From: Pseudoalteromonas luteoviolacea
Lineage (GTDB): Bacteria > Pseudomonadota > Gammaproteobacteria > Enterobacterales > Alteromonadaceae
Length of the DNA: 64,000 bases
Direction of reading: 5' to 3'
Assembly: GCF_001750165.1 (NCBI RefSeq)
Contig: NZ_CP015411.1
Coordinates: forward strand, 654,001-718,000
Shown here: positions 48,685 to 57,858 of the stretch, piece after piece
How positions within the stretch are numbered: the stretch's first letter is position 1
Layout of the letters: each line of letters starts with the position of its first letter
The notes under the pieces: generated by a model
Told to the model about the DNA's origin: nothing
Seen by the model: only the letters and a program-made list of their open reading frames with translations
Database searches by the model: none
Made by a program: the position numbers and the translations under genes

Positions 48685-50049
48685 ATGAAACTTTCCATAA
48701 TCGTTACCGTACTCGCCACTACTTTTTCTTTAGTGACGACAGATGTGATAGCGCGAGATGTAGATACGCCAAAAAAAGAGTACCTAAAGGTAATGCGCAG
48801 TGAGTTGAATAAAAACGAACCTGGCGCTGCAGTGCTTGTCAGCCAAGAGGGTGAAGTACTGTTTAAAAAGGCCATCGGACGCGCTAATTTAGAGTTAAAT
48901 GTGCCATTAAAAGCAAAAAGTGTATTTAAAATTGGTTCTATCACCAAGCAATTTACCGCAGCGGCCATTATGATTTTACATGAACGCGGCAAGTTATCTG
49001 TGCATGATGACATTCACAAATATGTGCCAGATTTTCCCACCGAGGGAAATGTTGTGACTATAGAGCATTTGCTAACCCACACCTCAGGGATAGCAAATTA
49101 CACTGAAGATCATGAATTAATGCTCAAAGAAGCCACGGCACCAGCTACCTTGGATGAAATCCTTACTCGGCTTGCACAGCACCCGATGAAGTTTCAACCA
49201 GGAGATAACATGGCATACTCAAATACGGGTTATGTGCTGCTGGGTAAAATTATCGAGGTGGCGAGCGGCCAGTCATATGCCGAGTTTATTGGCGAACATA
49301 TTTTCCAAAAGCTAGGGATGAAAAACAGCCACTATGCAGGAAGACAGATCATCAAGCATCATGTTTCCGGTTATGATCTGTCAGCGGATGGCTATGTGAA
49401 TACCATCCATATTGATACTGCTTGGCCGCATGCAGCAGGTGCGTTGTCATCCAATGTGTTTGATTTGAACACTTGGTATCATGCGCTTGCAAATGAGCAA
49501 CTGATCTCTAAAGAAAGTTATCAGCAAATGTTGGCGCCTGTGACATTAAATGATGGTCGAATTTCGACTTATGGATATGGGATAGCGGTATCAACATTAG
49601 GTGGTTACCAAGTGATCACACACAGCGGGGGCATTAATGGCTTTGTATCTGATGCGCTTTATGTTCCTGAGCAATCAGTCTATGTGGCGGTGCTCACTAA
49701 TAATACCGATATTAATCCACAGTTACTGAGTCAGCGCTTAGCTGCAAAAGCACTAGATATCGAGATGCCTAGTTTTAAAGAAGTGACGTTAGATGATGCA
49801 CAATTAAAAGCATTTGAAGGGCAGTACGTAATGCAAAGTGGCGCAATGTATAGCGTCGTATATTATCAAGGCGGCTTGTATTTCCATCGCGGTGATGAAA
49901 ATTATCAAGAGTTGGTCGCGATGTCTCCAAATAGTTTCTTTTTTGAAGACAATAATGTGTATATAAAATTTAGTGATAATGAAGGGCAGTTGATACTAAA
50001 TGAGTACATCAATTTTTCTTCAACACCGCATGCCGGTACTAAGCACTAG
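48685..50049 (+). CDS. Exported serine hydrolase, class C beta-lactamase/D-Ala-D-Ala carboxypeptidase family
   Basis: 454 residues from the ATG at 48685 behind AAGGA; the upstream extension to 48607 is rejected. Signal peptide to about residue 24. Active-site motifs: SITK (Ser85, Lys88), YSN (Tyr178) and HSGG (about 312). A C-terminal beta domain follows (FEGQYVMQSGAMYSVV). Members hydrolyse D-amino-acid peptides or esters; true beta-lactamase activity is not implied. Confidence 0.88.
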   Translation: MKLSIIVTVLATTFSLVTTDVIARDVDTPKKEYLKVMRSELNKNEPGAAVLVSQEGEVLFKKAIGRANLELNVPLKAKSVFKIGSITKQFTAAAIMILHERGKLSVHDDIHKYVPDFPTEGNVVTIEHLLTHTSGIANYTEDHELMLKEATAPATLDEILTRLAQHPMKFQPGDNMAYSNTGYVLLGKIIEVASGQSYAEFIGEHIFQKLGMKNSHYAGRQIIKHHVSGYDLSADGYVNTIHIDTAWPHAAGALSSNVFDLNTWYHALANEQLISKESYQQMLAPVTLNDGRISTYGYGIAVSTLGGYQVITHSGGINGFVSDALYVPEQSVYVAVLTNNTDINPQLLSQRLAAKALDIEMPSFKEVTLDDAQLKAFEGQYVMQSGAMYSVVYYQGGLYFHRGDENYQELVAMSPNSFFFEDNNVYIKFSDNEGQLILNEYINFSSTPHAGTKH

Positions 50050-50082
50050 GCAATGTGATTAATTCTTTTGTTAATATCAGTG

Positions 50083-50111
50083 ATGCAAAAGGCTGGGATG
50101 GCCTTTTGCAT
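50083..50111. terminator. Hairpin between convergent genes
   Basis: Perfect eleven-base stem ATGCAAAAGGC/GCCTTTTGCAT (50083-50093 with 50101-50111), seven-base loop. No long T-run, but placement and strength suggest a bidirectional terminator. Confidence 0.65.
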
Positions 50112-50124
50112 ATCAATCGGATGA

Positions 50125-52308
50125 TTAATTTAACAGTGTTAACTTACTGACACTGCGTACGCCTGGATGGCTCATATAGTCATTCTTAATGCCCTCAACT
50201 CTTAAACTTTTGCCAATAAGCTGCGGGTTCAATAATGGACTAAATGTATCACGCTGAGATGACTCCAGCTTGATATATAACTTGTTGCCATTGTTACTCG
50301 GATCGCTTAATTCCAATGCGTATTTATTGTTGATAGCAGCCGTGATGGTGCCTGATACGACAATTGGCTGACCATTACTCATTGCGAGCACATCAGATAC
50401 TGACAGGTCATTACCTTGGTCAGGGTGACCGCCGTTGTCGTTTGATGCTTGAGTAATACTGGTTACTTGACGTACACCCGGTTGGCTCATGTAACTATCG
50501 CGTACGCCTTTGATCACAAGTGTTGCATTAAGAATATCCGGGTTCAGTACTGGACTAAACTCTGCACGTTGACTGCTTTCAAGCTTAATATTAATGGTAA
50601 AACCTGGGTCGTTCAGATCTTCCAAAATCAGTGCATAGATATTGTTTAACCCAGACTTTACGCGCCCAGTCAGTTCAAGCGATTCACCTTGTGCAGTTGC
50701 CAAAGCTTGCTCAACGGACATGAAAGACGGTGCAATCTGTAATTCTGTGACATAGCGAATACCCGGCGCGCCCATGTAACTATTGCGCTTACCTGTCACG
50801 ATGATGTTTTGATTTAAAATCGCAGGGTTTAGCTGTGGATTAAAGTTAGCTCTTTGACTGCTTTCCAACTTCACATAAATGTGAGTCGATGGATTATTAA
50901 GGTCGCTTAGCTCTAGACCATAAACGCCGTTGATGGCATTAGTGACTTTACCAATAACAACCAATGGGGTGTTTTGTGCAGCAGCCAGTGCATCACTGAC
51001 TGACACTGTATCACCGGGTGTTGGCGTTGGATCAGGGTCTGGATCTGGGTTGGTTTGACCATCGCCGTAAGGGGCATTAAATGAGTTTTTTTTATAAGTA
51101 TCTGTATCCCAAGGGTTAAAGCCATTTGCTGGCGTGCCCCAAGGTTGTCCGTTATTTGGATCGGACATTTCTTGTGTATCCATTGGGGTCGGTGTCGCAA
51201 AACCACTCGTATGGCCATTTTGTCCATCAAAGTATTGGTAGCTCTCTGGTGTGGCAAGCCAGTTTATGATGTTGACTGCAAGTACTGAGGCATGGCCAGG
51301 GTCTGTCCATCCAGGGTAGGTTTTTTTGGTACTGCCACTGTCTTGGCGGCGATACTTAGGCGAGGCATCTTCGATTGGTGATGAATCGCCGATAAATGCA
51401 GCTTTACCTGCACCTGATTTTGCAATCGCGACATAAGGTCCTTCAGCTTTGCCACCAAAATATAAGCCGTCATCTTTGGCATGTCGCCACTTCACTGGGG
51501 TATCGGTCTCTGAAAAGTAAACTAAGCCTTTGGCTTTTTGCGGATCGACAATGGCGAGCGTTGCGCCTGCGGCCATAAGAATTGGCTCAACGCCTTGGGT
51601 GATCCCTTCTGTTTGCGAGCTCGGCTCTACACCACTGACACCTTGTTTGTAGTCCACGCCATTGAAACGAAAACGGATCCCGAAGTTTTCTACTAACCAG
51701 CCTGCGTAGGCTGATTTTGGGTTACGCCAATCACCATAAGCGCCACCCATATTGTATTTACTCAAGTCTGAACGGTTATAACCATTGAAGACTTCAGTGG
51801 CATCCCATGTATTGAGGTTGCGGTCAGCATCATAGTGATCAGCAACGAAAAAGATCCCTTTTCCACTTGCAACGAACTGCTCAAGTGCAGCTTGTTCTGC
51901 CAGTGTAAATGGTCTATTGGTTTCAGCCAGCACAAAGACATCAGAGTCTTTAATGGCATCATAAGTAATGATGGCTTCGTTGTTTTGATTACCCGTACGA
52001 TCGTCAAAAAAACGAATACGACCATCATTATTTAAGTCTACGCCGCGGTACTCTTTTACTGTGTAACCTTGCTGAACGAGTGCATCGGCAAAATCTGAAA
52101 ACGCACCATCGATAACCCAGTCAGCATTGCCTTCAACACCGCCATGAGATACGTCGAAGTATACGGTTTTACCGTTGTTATTTTCTGCACTAGGTACTTT
52201 GACTGGTGCAGTGTTGTTCCAGTCATAGGCTGCGGCCATGGTAAAGCTTGAATGCGCAAGAAGGCCTGCACTGAGCAATACCGAAAGGGTCAGTTTATTT
52301 ACAGTCAT
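50125..52308 (-). CDS. Large exported protein with N-terminal Rossmann-like domain and three OB-like repeats
   Basis: 727 residues, signal peptide to about 25. Residues about 40-350 form a DUF4350/GATase-like alpha/beta domain (TVYFDVSHGGVEGN, SDVFVLAETNRPFTLAEQ, GIFFVADHYDADRN, AAFIGDSSPIED). A Pro/Asp linker (DPDPDPTPTPGD) leads to three repeats of about 95 residues, each with V-x-x-AL or VL, GxVTxAINxxYxLELxD, LESSQR, NPxI/L and YMxxPGxR. These resemble the OB-fold repeats of surface nucleases such as YhcR. Located next to a CpdB-type nucleotidase, so extracellular nucleic-acid use is plausible; enzymatic activity is not shown. Confidence 0.78.
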   Translation of the reverse strand: MTVNKLTLSVLLSAGLLAHSSFTMAAAYDWNNTAPVKVPSAENNNGKTVYFDVSHGGVEGNADWVIDGAFSDFADALVQQGYTVKEYRGVDLNNDGRIRFFDDRTGNQNNEAIITYDAIKDSDVFVLAETNRPFTLAEQAALEQFVASGKGIFFVADHYDADRNLNTWDATEVFNGYNRSDLSKYNMGGAYGDWRNPKSAYAGWLVENFGIRFRFNGVDYKQGVSGVEPSSQTEGITQGVEPILMAAGATLAIVDPQKAKGLVYFSETDTPVKWRHAKDDGLYFGGKAEGPYVAIAKSGAGKAAFIGDSSPIEDASPKYRRQDSGSTKKTYPGWTDPGHASVLAVNIINWLATPESYQYFDGQNGHTSGFATPTPMDTQEMSDPNNGQPWGTPANGFNPWDTDTYKKNSFNAPYGDGQTNPDPDPDPTPTPGDTVSVSDALAAAQNTPLVVIGKVTNAINGVYGLELSDLNNPSTHIYVKLESSQRANFNPQLNPAILNQNIIVTGKRNSYMGAPGIRYVTELQIAPSFMSVEQALATAQGESLELTGRVKSGLNNIYALILEDLNDPGFTINIKLESSQRAEFSPVLNPDILNATLVIKGVRDSYMSQPGVRQVTSITQASNDNGGHPDQGNDLSVSDVLAMSNGQPIVVSGTITAAINNKYALELSDPSNNGNKLYIKLESSQRDTFSPLLNPQLIGKSLRVEGIKNDYMSHPGVRSVSKLTLLN

Positions 52309-52420
52309 TTTTCAATTCCCGTTGGTTTGGTTTGTTGTTACAGCCAACTTCCAAATAGCTGTAGAGGAGGAGAGGCATGCTGTTGGGCATACCTCAATTG
52401 GGTCTTTTTCTGGGTTTTTA

Positions 52421-54454
52421 TTATTGGTTTTGAGATAAATTCAATTGGTACAGTGCAAAGCCGTCTTCATTGGTTTTGTCCAGTGGTTGGATATGACCAA
52501 ACTGTTCACTATACGTTTTTGCATTATCACTATTGGAGGTTGTGAATTGGATCTGGACGTTTTCAATTGCCGTGAATGACCAATTCATATCTGCTGATGG
52601 GTCAAGCCCTTTGCCACCATTTGCGTCACTTTGATGAGTAATATAGTTTGCTACGACTTGACGATTTTCATCTGGAGAGTCGACCACGATTTTATCTGCG
52701 CCTATAGCTGGGAAGTTACCACCGCCAGATGCACGATAGTTATTAGTGACAACAAGGAACTCTTGCTCATCAGTGACAGGCTTACCTTGATAAGACAAGG
52801 CCACAATACGCTGTCCATCAGAGGACTTTTCACCTTTGGCACTGTATCTTGCAGGTTGAGTGAGGTCGATTTGATAGGTCACGCCATCGATAACATCAAA
52901 GTTATAAGATGGGAAGTCAGGGTTTATCAAAGACTGCATATCGGCAGAGTCTGGGTTGATTTGATTAAACTGACCCGCTGACATTTCAAGCCACTCTTTA
53001 ACTTGCGCACCGTTAAGCTTGAGTACTTTTAAGATATTTGGATAGATATAAAGGTCTGCCACGTTACGATATGCAATGTCGCCAGTTGCGATATAAGTAT
53101 AGTCGTCCGCGCCCCCACGACCTGCTCTAAATGGCGCACCCGCTGAGAGGATTGGTAGGCCATCCAGCTCTGTGCCTTGAACTATTTTTTGCGTGTACCA
53201 AGCTTGTGCATCGGTAACGATTTGGATTGATGGGTCATCATTGACTAGCGCAAAGAAGCTATTGACTTGGTTGGTCACTTTTGCAAAAGGCTTGTTAACC
53301 CACGTACGGGTTTCTTCGTGCTCATGATGCACAGCGGCTTCCACATCGGCATCATTATCAACTAAAGCGGTAATGTTTCTGTCGGCATCTTGTTCAAAAA
53401 TGGGCATCAATGAAGACTGTGAGTTGCTCACCTGCCAGTCACCCGACTGGTAGGTCAAGGTGACATCAATCACACCTAAATGGTTACCCCAAAAGCCGGG
53501 CATCACTGCCGCAACACCATTGATGGTGCCTTTTTCAAGATCAATGCCTTTGTCTTCCATGCCTTCATAGCGCGAGCCTGGGAAGTTTGCATGAGCATGA
53601 CCAAACATGATTGCATCAATGCCCTCCACTTTTGATAAGTGGTAGCTGGCGTTTTCTTTTTTATCAGTATGGGCTGTGGTATCTAGCCCTGAGTGCGGAA
53701 TAGCAATAATGATGTCCGCGCCTTTTTCTTTCATCTCTGGGACATATTTGTTGGCCATTGCAATGATGTCTTTGGCGATGACTTTGCCCTCAAGATTTGC
53801 TTTATCCCATTGCATGATTTGTGGAGGTACAAATCCAATGTAACCCACTTTTATGGTGTGTGTGTTTCCGTCTGTATCTACGAATGCTTTATCTTGGATC
53901 AGGTAAGGAGAAAATAGCGGTTCGTCATTGCTGTCATCGTCATCACCATCGTATTTAAAGACGTTTGCGGAGATATATGGGAAGTTGGCGTCATCAATGG
54001 CTTCTTGTAAAAACTCTAAACCGAAATTAAATTCGTGATTACCTATATTAGCAACATCATAGTCCAATGTATTCATGGCTTTATAAACAGGGTGGATTTC
54101 GCCATCCTGGAGTTTTTTAATTTTTGCCATATAGTCACCCAGAGGACTACCTTGAATTAGATCTCCATTGTCGACAAGTACTGAGTTTTGCACTTCATTT
54201 CTGGCTTTGTGGATGAGTGCTGCGGTTTTAACTAAGCCGACCTTGTCATCTTGATTATCTGAAAAATAGTTAAAATTTAGAACGTTGGCATGTAAGTCTG
54301 TGGTTTCAAGCAAGCGTAGTTCGATGGTTGTACCTGCAACCACTTCTTGATTTGGCACTTTTGCTTTCACTTCATTGTCATTTGAGTCAAAGCACCCGGT
54401 TAGTAGTGAGCTTGCGCCACATAAAATTGCCAGCGGCAGTAATTTTGTTTTCAT
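52421..54454 (-). CDS. cpdB: 2',3'-cyclic-nucleotide 2'-phosphodiesterase/3'-nucleotidase lipoprotein
   Basis: 677 residues. Lipobox SSLLTGC (lipidated Cys about 21). Metallophosphatase motifs ETTDLHANV, DNGDLIQGSPLGD, IGNHEFNFGLEF, IAIPHSGLD and FGHAHANFPG, then the C-terminal 5'-nucleotidase domain (LSAGAPFRAGRGG, YIYPNILKVLKLNG, NNYRASGGGNFP). E. coli CpdB is soluble periplasmic; this one is lipid-anchored. It hydrolyses 2',3'-cNMP and 3'-nucleotides for scavenging. It could also dephosphorylate RNA breakdown products. Confidence 0.93.
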   Translation of the reverse strand: MKTKLLPLAILCGASSLLTGCFDSNDNEVKAKVPNQEVVAGTTIELRLLETTDLHANVLNFNYFSDNQDDKVGLVKTAALIHKARNEVQNSVLVDNGDLIQGSPLGDYMAKIKKLQDGEIHPVYKAMNTLDYDVANIGNHEFNFGLEFLQEAIDDANFPYISANVFKYDGDDDDSNDEPLFSPYLIQDKAFVDTDGNTHTIKVGYIGFVPPQIMQWDKANLEGKVIAKDIIAMANKYVPEMKEKGADIIIAIPHSGLDTTAHTDKKENASYHLSKVEGIDAIMFGHAHANFPGSRYEGMEDKGIDLEKGTINGVAAVMPGFWGNHLGVIDVTLTYQSGDWQVSNSQSSLMPIFEQDADRNITALVDNDADVEAAVHHEHEETRTWVNKPFAKVTNQVNSFFALVNDDPSIQIVTDAQAWYTQKIVQGTELDGLPILSAGAPFRAGRGGADDYTYIATGDIAYRNVADLYIYPNILKVLKLNGAQVKEWLEMSAGQFNQINPDSADMQSLINPDFPSYNFDVIDGVTYQIDLTQPARYSAKGEKSSDGQRIVALSYQGKPVTDEQEFLVVTNNYRASGGGNFPAIGADKIVVDSPDENRQVVANYITHQSDANGGKGLDPSADMNWSFTAIENVQIQFTTSNSDNAKTYSEQFGHIQPLDKTNEDGFALYQLNLSQNQ

Positions 54455-54844
54455 ATTCCTTTCTCATTTATCGATTTTAGTGCCGCTACTATAGAGAGCG
54501 AAAAAGACAAATAAGCTAAGAAAAAATGGCAAGTTGGTTCCAAAATTATGACAAAATAATGAGAGGTCCTTATATTCGGTTAGGTGCAGAAAATGTTTGT
54601 TACTTTATTAATTTTTATGACTTTTTTCATATTTTTAATTATCAAAAATCAACTTAATACTCGTGGCGTTACGCTTATCTGATTCAACATACATTAAGTA
54701 GAGTAAATTGTTTATTAAACATTGAGGCGGCTTTGTGAAGTGGATATGACAAGCAAAGTATAGAGGTTTGGCGACGGTGCTTAGGTGTGGAACCTGTTTA
54801 CGAGATACTGCAAAGGTGCTCTTTAATGAGCACCTTTATGCGTA
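54455..54844. other. Intergenic region between cpdB and the LipL32-like gene
   Basis: 390 AT-rich bases containing the promoter of cpdB and the terminator hairpin of the next gene. Small frames at 54768-54969 merely cross the terminator and are not taken as genes. Confidence 0.45.
54812..54837 (-). terminator. Terminator hairpin of the LipL32-like gene
   Basis: Perfect ten-base stem AAAGGTGCTC/GAGCACCTTT (54812-54821 with 54828-54837), six-base loop, seven bases after the minus-strand stop. Confidence 0.7.
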
Positions 54845-55540
54845 TTATAAATTACCGTCATTCACTAGCTTATGCAGTTCTTCCAATGAAGCCGCAATTT
54901 TTACCCCCGGTACATTGGTGCCGATGGTTGCCTCAAATGAGCCCTCAACCTGAGAGCGGAATGAGGTGAAAGAAATACGATAGACCCCGCGTACTAGAGA
55001 TTCTGTCGGGTTATTTAGGTTCGTGGTTTGTCTTAACAATGAGTTATAGTGTGCCCCGCTTGGGTTTGCAGGTAACTCTCGCGTGTCGTCATTATAACCA
55101 AGAGGTTGTAATACCTTGCCGCCCTGTGCAATTTTTTTATTGTCTATGATATTGAGGCGATCAAACACGATATAGGTGTCAAAAAACTTAGCTTTGTCTT
55201 TTTCCATGCCAGATGCAAAGTTGGTATGAACAAAGTCCTGCTCGGTTGGCTTTGACTCAACGGGAGATTGCATGGAAATACCAATTTCATCTACAGCTGC
55301 TGGTACCCAAGCATAAAGATAGTAGGTATCTTTGCCTTTATATTCACCCTCAGGTTTTACTGTGGCATCCACATAGCCGAAATAATTGACGTAATTTGCA
55401 TACGGTGCACGCACTTCAAGCGGTCCTACTCCTTCAGAAATAGAGCTTTTTAAATAGGGTGACGATGATGTGCTCATACATGCGGTCAAAGTAGTGAGAG
55501 AAAGAACTGCGAAAACCTTTCCTGTTGTTTTAAGCGTCAT
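54845..55540 (-). CDS. LipL32 family lipoprotein
   Basis: 231 residues from the ATG at 55540 (AAGGAG upstream; the open frame to 55570 is ignored). Lipobox TTLTACM (Cys about 21). It follows Leptospira LipL32 closely: YANYVNYFGYV, YYLYAWVPAAVDEIGISM, FFDTYIVFDRLN, HYNSLLRQT, LVRGVYRISFTSF, EGSFEATIG and SLEELHK. The acidic run (DDDDDGDD) that binds calcium in LipL32 is reduced to NDD here. LipL32 is an outer-membrane-associated protein that binds extracellular matrix; a homologue is known in P. tunicata. Surface or periplasmic placement is presumed. Confidence 0.88.
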   Translation of the reverse strand: MTLKTTGKVFAVLSLTTLTACMSTSSSPYLKSSISEGVGPLEVRAPYANYVNYFGYVDATVKPEGEYKGKDTYYLYAWVPAAVDEIGISMQSPVESKPTEQDFVHTNFASGMEKDKAKFFDTYIVFDRLNIIDNKKIAQGGKVLQPLGYNDDTRELPANPSGAHYNSLLRQTTNLNNPTESLVRGVYRISFTSFRSQVEGSFEATIGTNVPGVKIAASLEELHKLVNDGNL

Positions 55541-55784
55541 TAAATAACTCCTTGTCCTGATTAAAATCAAAGCAAGTGTAGTCGTGTTTTAAGGCATTGC
55601 AATGTGAATTGAGAGGTTTTTTTCTGACCGAGAGAAAAGCGCGGGATTGATCCATTTAAGCCTTTATCAGGATTATTATTTTAGGTACATTGAGTATGTA
55701 TTCAGAGGGCAAAAATACCGACTGGTTGTAAATTATAAAAAGATAAACTGCTGATATTTAAAATTGTATTTTTGAGGAGTGCCA

Positions 55785-56906
55785 GTGTCAAACAAGGTTA
55801 TTATACTCGGTGGCTATGGGAATTTCGGCAGGCGCATTGCTGAATCTTTGAAACATCACGACATTACTTTAGTCATTGCAGGGAGAAGCAAAGTGAAAGC
55901 TCAGCAGTGTATTGAACGCATAGTGCCTAACGCTCGGGCTATCATAGAGCCTTGGCAGGTAGATATCCATGCTAATGACTTTGCCAAACAGCTTGTAGAT
56001 CAAGCCCCGTTTATGGTGATCCACACCAGTGGTCCTTATCAAGGTCAGGGTTACACGGTACCAAAAGCATGTATTGAGGCTGGTGCGCATTATATTGACT
56101 TAGCGGATGATAGGCGGTTTGTGTGCGACATTAGCACACTAGATTGCGCTGCGAGCAAAAAAGGGGTGTTGATTGTCAGCGGTGCCAGCTCAGTACCGGG
56201 GTTATCTTCCGCCGTGCTTGATCATTACTCCGGTGCTTTTGAGCGCATTGAAACGATTGATATTGCGATTGTACCGGGCAACCAAGCGCAAAGGGGGGTC
56301 GCAACGATTGAAGCTATCCTGACTTATACGGGCCATCCTTTTGAGGTGTTTAGAGAGGGAAAGTGGCAGCCAGTCTATGGCTGGATGGATGCGCACAGTC
56401 ACGATTTTGGTGATATTGCTAAGCGTCGCTTATTGGCCAATGTCGATGTGCCAGATTTAGCGTTATTTCCCAACCAATACAATGTGACCGAACGAGTGAG
56501 CTTTAAAGCTGGCTTGGAACTGCCTTTACTGCATTGGGGCATGGTCGGCATGGCGGCACTGGCAAAGTGGCGGTTAGTGAAAAATTGGTCACCACTTGCG
56601 AAGCAGCTAGATGCGCTCAGTAATTGCTTTTTGCGCTTTGGCAGTGATATTGGCGCTATGGAGGTCGCGATAGCTGGTATCGGCGCTGATGCACAGCCAC
56701 ATAAAGTGATTTGGCGTCTCTATGCGCCTAACGGACAAGGGCCATATATCCCCACTCTCTCAACCATTATCCTAGCGGAAAAATTACTTGCTGGCACGCT
56801 GACGAAAAGAGGTGCACTGCCATGTTCTGGCTTGTTGCAATTAACTGAATTTGAACCGTATTTTAAATCATTCGAGATATACCAAAAAACGCAGGTAGGC
56901 ATATGA
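55785..56906 (+). CDS. Saccharopine dehydrogenase-like NAD(P)-binding protein
   Basis: 373 residues from the GTG at 55785, six bases after GAGGA (a GTG at 55779 is too close to it). Rossmann opening VIILGGYGNFGRRIAESL, then HTSGPYQGQGYTVPKACIEAGAHYIDLADD typical of Sacchrp_dh_NADP proteins, and VSGASSVPGLSSAV. It is the first of three genes with overlapping or touching ends: a DUF2269 membrane protein follows with a 4-base overlap. The reaction is unknown. Confidence 0.85.
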   Translation: MSNKVIILGGYGNFGRRIAESLKHHDITLVIAGRSKVKAQQCIERIVPNARAIIEPWQVDIHANDFAKQLVDQAPFMVIHTSGPYQGQGYTVPKACIEAGAHYIDLADDRRFVCDISTLDCAASKKGVLIVSGASSVPGLSSAVLDHYSGAFERIETIDIAIVPGNQAQRGVATIEAILTYTGHPFEVFREGKWQPVYGWMDAHSHDFGDIAKRRLLANVDVPDLALFPNQYNVTERVSFKAGLELPLLHWGMVGMAALAKWRLVKNWSPLAKQLDALSNCFLRFGSDIGAMEVAIAGIGADAQPHKVIWRLYAPNGQGPYIPTLSTIILAEKLLAGTLTKRGALPCSGLLQLTEFEPYFKSFEIYQKTQVGI

Positions 56907-57379
56907 TAGAGCCTTATTTTATTGCTAAGTTTATTCATATTTTGGCGGCGATTGTCGTCATGGGAACAGGCGCAGGCATCGCTTTTTTTATGTTTATGGC
57001 GAACCGCTCAAATAACCCCCAAGCGATTTATATTACCACTAGGCATGTTGTATTGGGTGATTGGTTGTTTACAACCCCTGCGGTGATTGTACAAATTATC
57101 AGTGGCTTATATTTGATGCACTTACTCGGTTATTCATTTCAATCGCCATGGTTTTTAACGGTTGCTGGGCTATTTACACTTATCGGGCTGTGCTGGCTCC
57201 CTGTTTTAAAAATACAGTACCGTTTACGTGCGTTAGCCGCCATAGACCAAGAGCAAGATGAAGTCTCGGTGGAGTTTAAACGTTTAATGCGACTGTGGAC
57301 GTTACTCGGTATCCCTGCGTTTGCTGCGATTTTGATTTTGCTTGTCCTGATGGTGTTTAAGCCTTTATCGGTGGTGTAG
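56903..57379 (+). CDS. DUF2269 family membrane protein
   Basis: 158 residues with four membrane helices (IHILAAIVVMGTGAGIAFFM, WLFTTPAVIVQIISGLYLMHL, WFLTVAGLFTLIGLCWLPVL, IPAFAAILILLVLMVF) and a conserved KFIHILAAIVVMG opening. Start ATG overlaps the preceding stop by four bases. Role unknown; genetic linkage to a Rossmann dehydrogenase and a DoxX-like protein suggests a membrane redox unit. Confidence 0.85.
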   Translation: MIEPYFIAKFIHILAAIVVMGTGAGIAFFMFMANRSNNPQAIYITTRHVVLGDWLFTTPAVIVQIISGLYLMHLLGYSFQSPWFLTVAGLFTLIGLCWLPVLKIQYRLRALAAIDQEQDEVSVEFKRLMRLWTLLGIPAFAAILILLVLMVFKPLSVV

Positions 57380-57381
57380 CG

Positions 57382-57765
57382 ATGAACATGAAAGAGCATA
57401 AGCTTTACTTGTATGCGTGCTATAGCTTGGCATTTATCTGGATATTTACAGGCCTGACATCGGTATTTTTTGCATCACATGTTGGTTTGGATATCTTGGC
57501 TGGAGCTCACATAGATGGCCCACTGGCTGAATTTTTTGTATATGGTGGTGGTATCTTAGATATATGTCTGGGTGTGTGGTTACTCACACAACGGTACACT
57601 AAATTATGCTGCAAACTACAGTGTGGAGTGATTGTAATATACAGCGTGTTGCTGACCTGGATAGATGCGTCTTTTTGGTTGCATCCATTTGGCCCTGTGA
57701 CTAAAAATGTGCCCATTGTGGTACTGATCCTATGGGTTTATGACGCTCAACATCAACAACAATAA
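57382..57765 (+). CDS. DoxX-like membrane protein
   Basis: 127 residues, four membrane helices: YLYACYSLAFIWIFTGLTSV, EFFVYGGGILDICLGVWLLT, CGVIVIYSVLLTWIDASFWL, VPIVVLILWVYDA. This is the DoxX_3-type layout often paired with saccharopine-dehydrogenase-like genes. It starts two bases after the DUF2269 stop. Third and last gene of the operon. Confidence 0.8.
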   Translation: MNMKEHKLYLYACYSLAFIWIFTGLTSVFFASHVGLDILAGAHIDGPLAEFFVYGGGILDICLGVWLLTQRYTKLCCKLQCGVIVIYSVLLTWIDASFWLHPFGPVTKNVPIVVLILWVYDAQHQQQ

Positions 57766-57858
57766 TGGATTTACTATCGCCGTTGGTGGGCTGATTGTTT
57801 TGAATATTGTGCGCCAGCTATCTATATTTTATAAATATGAGAATAATGGAGAAGGGGC

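Noticed and set aside
54768..54969. Two 60-residue plus-strand ORFs
   Set aside because: They overlap the terminator and the antisense of the LipL32-like gene; no ribosome sites or homology.
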